Origin: Paulinella micropora
Lineage: Eukaryota; Cercozoa; Imbricatea; Euglyphida
DNA: 50,888 nucleotides
Assembly: GCA_009731375.1 (NCBI GenBank)
Contig: BJOX01000295.1
Location: 300,180 to 351,067 of the forward strand
Direction: 5' to 3'
Numbering within the stretch: the first letter of the stretch is position 1; each line of letters opens with the position of its first letter. A model generated the notes under the pieces. The model worked only from the letters and a program-made list of their open reading frames with translations. It had not been told where the DNA came from and ran no database searches. Shown here piece by piece: positions 21,617 to 50,888 of the stretch. Both the position numbers and the translations under genes were made by a program.

Positions 21617-22357
21617 GGTCTCTGAAGGAATACAAAGGAGATAGATCTGTTTCTACTCCGTAATTACTCTGTTCGTCTCTGAGGAACGAATAGAGAGGAA
21701 AGATGAAAAGACAGTGTAGAGAGAGAGAGTCTCACCTCTATGTCTTATGTGTTTTTGTTTGTGAGAAAGAAGTAGTCTATACGACTTTCTCTGAAAACTT
21801 GATCTCCTTCTCCACTCCTCTTTTCTTTTTCTCTTTTTGTTGTTGTATCTGTTATGAGGTACGAGGACCTACGTACAGATAATGTCAAAGAGGCTCGAGA
21901 AGCACTCCTTGAGAAGTCGACCTGTCGTCTGACACTTGTTCAGACCTATTGTCGAAAAACAGTCAGAGATTTGCAAAAATACTCTGATGTATGTGTTTTG
22001 AGAGGCAACTAAGTGCACAGACTTGAAAGGAGGAGTACTACGCTCGTGTCCTTCAAGTTTGTTTGTAACTGTGAGTGTTTGTTTGTACGTCTGTTGACCT
22101 ACTCTGTCTCTGTCTCAAGAGAGAACACAAGAACAGCTATGAGGTCTGGTGTCTGGCCTCCTTATGAGGACACAGATACAGGCTGTGTAGAGGGTACTGA
22201 GACACCTACTCACAAACGCCTAGACGTCTGGTTTTGCAAAAGGAGCTGTGTGGGGATGTGCTGGAGTATTTGTTTTTTGGAACACCTACTCAGAAAAGAT
22301 AGGTCTGTCTAATTTTTCTTTCTGCTGTTCCAAAAACAAGCCAGAAAAGAAATCAGC
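21617..22357 (-). other. 5' leader of element 2
   Basis: About 740 bases lie between the primer-binding site and the Gag ATG, with no convincing frame of any length. A packaging signal would be expected here but cannot be recognised by eye. Confidence 0.5.
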
Positions 22358-22375
22358 ATTGTGCTGGTGACTCCA
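22358..22375 (-). other. Primer-binding site of element 2
   Basis: The minus strand reads TGGAGTCACCAGCACAAT, one base after the 5' LTR end. It shares TGGAGTC with element 1 and so predicts a tRNA 3' end GACTCCA. Confidence 0.6.
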
Positions 22376-22376
22376 A

Positions 22377-22624
22377 TGTTACATTCCCTGAAGATAGCTC
22401 GATAAAAGTCGGTAATACAACCAGACACAAATCCCCCAAAGGAGAATGATGTCTCGTTATATTAGCTCAGTGAAGCAGAAAAAGAAAGCGGCCACAGACC
22501 ACGGTTAAAATTGCATTGGGTCAAATCCGGCCAAACGATATTGAAATACTGGGAAAAAAGCTAGGTGCACCTGACACCCGAAAAACTGTACTTTTTACCA
22601 GCTATCCGGGGGGTGATGCATACA
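22377..22624 (-). repeat. 5' LTR of element 2
   Basis: Direct repeat of 12233-12481 with TG and CA ends on the minus strand. Confidence 0.9.
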
Positions 22625-22699
22625 TATCTGATATTCTCTCATGCGTTCAGCGTGTTTTGCCCTTGCATCCTCTGCAGTATATGTTGGTTTTCTACTCAT
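22625..22699 (-). pseudogene. Small basic gene, start segment, cut by element 2
   Basis: The minus-strand ATG at 22699 opens MSRKPTYTAEDARAKHAER and stays in frame for 25 codons to the LTR border. It continues at 12232 in the same frame after collapse of the 4-bp duplication. The protein is basic and helical. Its position upstream of the polymerase gene on the same strand suggests that both belong to one Polinton-like element. Confidence 0.5.
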
Positions 22700-23040
22700 T
22701 TATATTATATATAATATAATTTTTATTTATTTAAATAGAAAATAGTCAAACTCGCAATAGGTAGGACTTTTAATTTTTAAAAAAAGATAACTAAGTTCAG
22801 GACAGCAGTAAAAACTAAGAAACATGTTTTAATGTCTCTTCGTGTTTATTTGGAAAATATAGATAAGTTATCTTTTTTAGAGTTTGAGAGAAATTCAAAT
22901 ATGGACTATTTAAGGCTTAATGATTGTTATATTTAATTTGGATAAAATTATGTATATTTTTATTGAAATTAATAGTAAGACTAATTTATATAAAGATAGC
23001 ATTATTTTATATAAAAGATAACTGTCCAATAATGGTACCT
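22700..23040. other. AT-rich stretch without a convincing gene
   Basis: Very AT-rich, and probably the promoter side of the small basic gene or other mobile-element sequence. A 34-codon plus-strand frame (22832-22936) is present but unsupported. Confidence 0.4.
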
Positions 23041-23220
23041 ATAGTAGTAACAACAACAAAAACAACAACAGCAACAGCAACAAAGTACTCAACAACAACA
23101 ACAACAACAACAACAACATGTACATGTACAACAACATGTACAACAACAACAACTAGCAACAACTAGCAACAAACAACAACAAACAACAACAAACAACAAC
23201 AAACAACAACAAACAACAAC

Positions 23221-23268
<48 letters not shown>

Positions 23269-23300
23269 ACAACAACCAACAACAAACAACAAACAACAAC
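23041..23300. repeat. (CAA)n microsatellite with ACATGT interruptions
   Basis: CAA/AAC trinucleotides with AAACAACAAC variants, and ACATGTACATGT near 23116-23140. Confidence 0.9.
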
Positions 23301-23831
23301 GGTTGGCAAAAAGGCACTACTAAGGGTATTTTAGGAATTCTTCGCAGTCAGTGGACTACATGTAAATAATGACGTAATACAAAGCTGATGCAAACACTCA
23401 AAAATCAGCGTAACAACAATGTATGCACATGGATGTTATATTTGGACATCGAAATTATGATCAACTAAATAAGAACATCTAGAACATGTACAGGGTGATA
23501 CAAAGACACAAGTATAAATAATCAAAAAAGAGAATGAAGGAAAGGACTCGACATAGCAGTACTCATAGCCTATAACATATGCAGACACTATGAGCCTGAG
23601 TTAGATTGCGAGGATCCCTGTGTCTAGTGTCTAGAGTGTGTGTATGTCAAAAGCTCATTAGAAAGACATCACGGTCTGAACTCGTGGTGAAGAAAAAAAT
23701 GTCGGGTTAAACGGTCAAATATGGTGTACTTTTCATCTCATTACTACGTTGAAGGTTACCACCTCGTTTAATTTGATACTTTTCGCAGTATTAAGTTCTA
23801 GGTCATCCCTTGCATAATACGTTATTCTAAA
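23301..23831. other. Unique AT-rich sequence, no gene seen
   Basis: About 530 bp of non-repetitive sequence. No long frame, RNA gene or splice-bordered exon is evident. Confidence 0.45.
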
Positions 23832-24531
23832 TCGAAGAAGAAGAAGAAGGAGAAGAAGAAGAAGAAGAAGAAGAAGAAGAAGAAGAAGAAGAAGAAGAAG
23901 AAGAAGAAGAAGAAGAAGAAAGAAGAAAGAAGAAAGAAGAAAGAAAGAAGAAAGAAGAAAGAAGAAAGAAAAAGAAGAAAAAGAAGAAAAAGAAAAAGAA
24001 AAAGAAGAAAGAAGAACAAGAAGAAGAACAAGAACAAGAAGAACACGAAGAACAAGAAGAACACGAAGAAGAAGAAGAAGAAGAAGAAGAAGAAGAAGAA
24101 GAAGAAGAAGAAGAAGAAGAAGAAGAAGAAAGAACAAGAACAAGAACAACAACAACAACAAGAACAAGAAGAACAAGAACAAGAACAAGAACAAGAACAA
24201 CAAGAACAAGAACAACAAGAACAAGAAGAACAACAAGAACAAAGAGAACAACAAGAACAAGAAGAACAAGAACAAGAACAAGACAACAAGAACAAGAACA
24301 AGATGAACAAGAACAAGAAGAACAAAGAACAAGAAGAACAAGAACAAGAACAAGAAGAACAAGAACAAGAACAACAAGAACAAGAAGAACAAGAACAAGA
24401 AGAATAAGAACAAGAAGAACAAGAACAAGAAGAACAAGAACAAGAACAAGAAGAACAAGAACAAGAAGAACAAGAAGAAGAACAAGAACAAGAACAAGAA
24501 GAACAAGAACAAGAACAAGAAGGAGGAGAAA
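23832..24531. repeat. (GAA)n and (GAACAA)n purine-rich microsatellite
   Basis: Almost pure A/G/AC triplets over 700 bp. The long frames through it encode only Leu, Phe, Ser or Cys runs and are not genes. Confidence 0.9.
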
Positions 24532-24633
24532 AAAAAAACGCCACCAATCAAGAGTATGCACGATAGAAAGAGACCAATGAGGTACAGCAGATAGAAAAAC
24601 AATAATGATAGAGAGAAAGTTAGTTAAATTGTA

Positions 24634-25352
<719 letters not shown>

Positions 25353-25838
25353 CTATATCTGAGGCGTACTGATGCAGCTAATGGCATATCCTCAACGGAC
25401 ATAAGCCTCCAATACCCTTGTTCGAGGTCCTCCACCCCCCCGTGTCAGTCTCTCGCCTGATGATCGGGGCCACCGATGGAGCTCCTGAGGGCAAGACTGC
25501 ACTAAGCCGAGGTTATTCCGCAGTCCCAGCAACCTCTTGCAAGACGTCACCGAATGTGCAAGTGCATACACCAAGCGCGGTTGCTAGAGCTGCCTCGAAA
25601 CCCCACCCATAACAATCTGGTGTCTGCTGGGTCCTGGGCTATCAACCAGCATATGCGGAGTTTAAGATCTTTTACGCGCGCAACGACCCTCCTCCCCAGC
25701 ATCTACCACCAAAGGGTTATGAGTTGGCGTCACAGTTTAACGCCTTGAGGCCATTGGGCTGGAACTCTGTTTAGCAAGTGTGACTAGGTTTTTTCATCGG
25801 GATTTCCCTCAAATATGTCACAGTCAACACTCCAAGGA
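25353..25838. repeat. Unidentified unit of about 490 bp bordered by AAT/AGT repeats
   Basis: GC-richer, non-simple sequence with sharp microsatellite borders on both sides. The setting matches that of the SINE copies further right, and an ATT-rich stretch follows on its minus strand, so a retroposon fragment is possible. I find no clear A or B box or protein frame. Confidence 0.35.
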
Positions 25839-27678
<1,840 letters not shown>

Positions 27679-27716
27679 GTATCGCGGCTCTAGGAAGAAG
27701 CTAGAAGCCGCGATAC
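27679..27716. other. Perfect 11-bp inverted repeat joining TATC and GATA arrays
   Basis: GTATCGCGGCT (27679-27689) and AGCCGCGATAC (27706-27716) flank a 16-base loop that carries CTAG at both ends. The outer TATC array and the following GATA array extend the complementarity. Confidence 0.8.
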
Positions 27717-28065
<349 letters not shown>

Positions 28066-28172
28066 ACAAAGAATGAATGTGACCACGAGAAAGCAAGTAA
28101 TCACACACAAACAAAACAAACAATGTCTTACTTATATATTTGTTACATATATATATTCACGTACAGGGGGAA
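28066..28172. other. Short unique stretch upstream of the first recognised exon
   Basis: Mixed AT-rich sequence ending in TATTCACGTACAG, which could be a splice acceptor or part of the 5' untranslated region of the gene that follows. No promoter motif can be called. Confidence 0.35.

Positions 28173-50888
<22,716 letters not shown>

Larger units (their letters stand above)
12233..22624 (-). mobile_element. Ty3/gypsy-like LTR retrotransposon, element 2 (coding frames intact)
   Basis: Two short LTRs (249 and 248 bp) differ by about six substitutions and one indel, near 2.4 percent, so this copy looks older than element 1. On the minus strand the order is 5' LTR, primer-binding site, long leader, Gag, UGA, Pol, 3' untranslated region, polypurine tract, 3' LTR. 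Gag and Pol are both open over their full length. The LTRs are unrelated in sequence and much shorter than those of element 1, although the proteins are clearly homologous. Confidence 0.92.

Noticed and set aside
22832-22936. 34-codon plus-strand frame MSLRVYLENI...
   Set aside because: Too short, in AT-rich DNA, no homology recognised and no supporting context.
23733-24602. Long minus-strand frames of Leu/Phe/Ser/Cys
   Set aside because: They are translations of the GAA/GAACAA repeat in several frames, without start context or complexity.

Overview
The window is eukaryotic nuclear DNA. It holds LTR retrotransposons, tRNA-derived SINEs, spliceosomal introns, a Polinton/Maverick-type polymerase fragment and about 28 kb of dense microsatellites. 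An invertebrate or a protist would fit; the sequence alone does not let me name the species.

Left third (1-22.7 kb): a Polinton/Maverick-like segment lies on the minus strand. It carries the N-terminal part of a family-B DNA polymerase gene and a small basic gene upstream of it. Each gene is split by a Ty3/gypsy-like LTR retrotransposon. Element 1 (864-11853, plus strand) sits in the polymerase gene and has a 4-bp target duplication CTAC; its gag-pol carries three frameshifts and one in-frame UGA. Element 2 (12233-22624, minus strand) sits in the small gene with a 4-bp duplication differing at one base; its Gag and Pol frames are open and separated by one in-frame UGA followed by CGG. The elements lie tail to tail and are relatives. 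They share CCCH zinc fingers in Gag, RGG-rich Gag ends, an atypical protease active-site region, a long protease-RT linker, a DDE integrase with a GPY/F module, and an unrecognised C-terminal domain.

Middle (22.7-28.1 kb): AT-rich DNA, then blocks of CAA, GAA, AGT, AAT, TATC/GATA, GA and TG repeats, with one unidentified unit of about 490 bp.

Right half (28.1-50.9 kb): what looks like only microsatellite is the body of one plus-strand gene. I reconstruct 15 small exons (35-120 nt) with GT-AG borders. Reading phase agrees at every junction I could test, with one missing piece near 47.3-49.4 kb. The product reads as an UNC-93-like multi-pass membrane protein of the major facilitator superfamily. 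Its introns are almost pure microsatellite. Seven exons are surrounded by partial copies of themselves: copies upstream of the exon keep the acceptor and the 5' part, copies downstream keep the 3' part and the donor. Three near-identical SINE copies, a larger retroposon sharing the SINE tail, a small inverted-repeat transposon carrying a copia-like fragment, a G-quadruplex-prone array and several assembly gaps also lie in these introns. The exon-echo architecture is the most unusual thing in the window.
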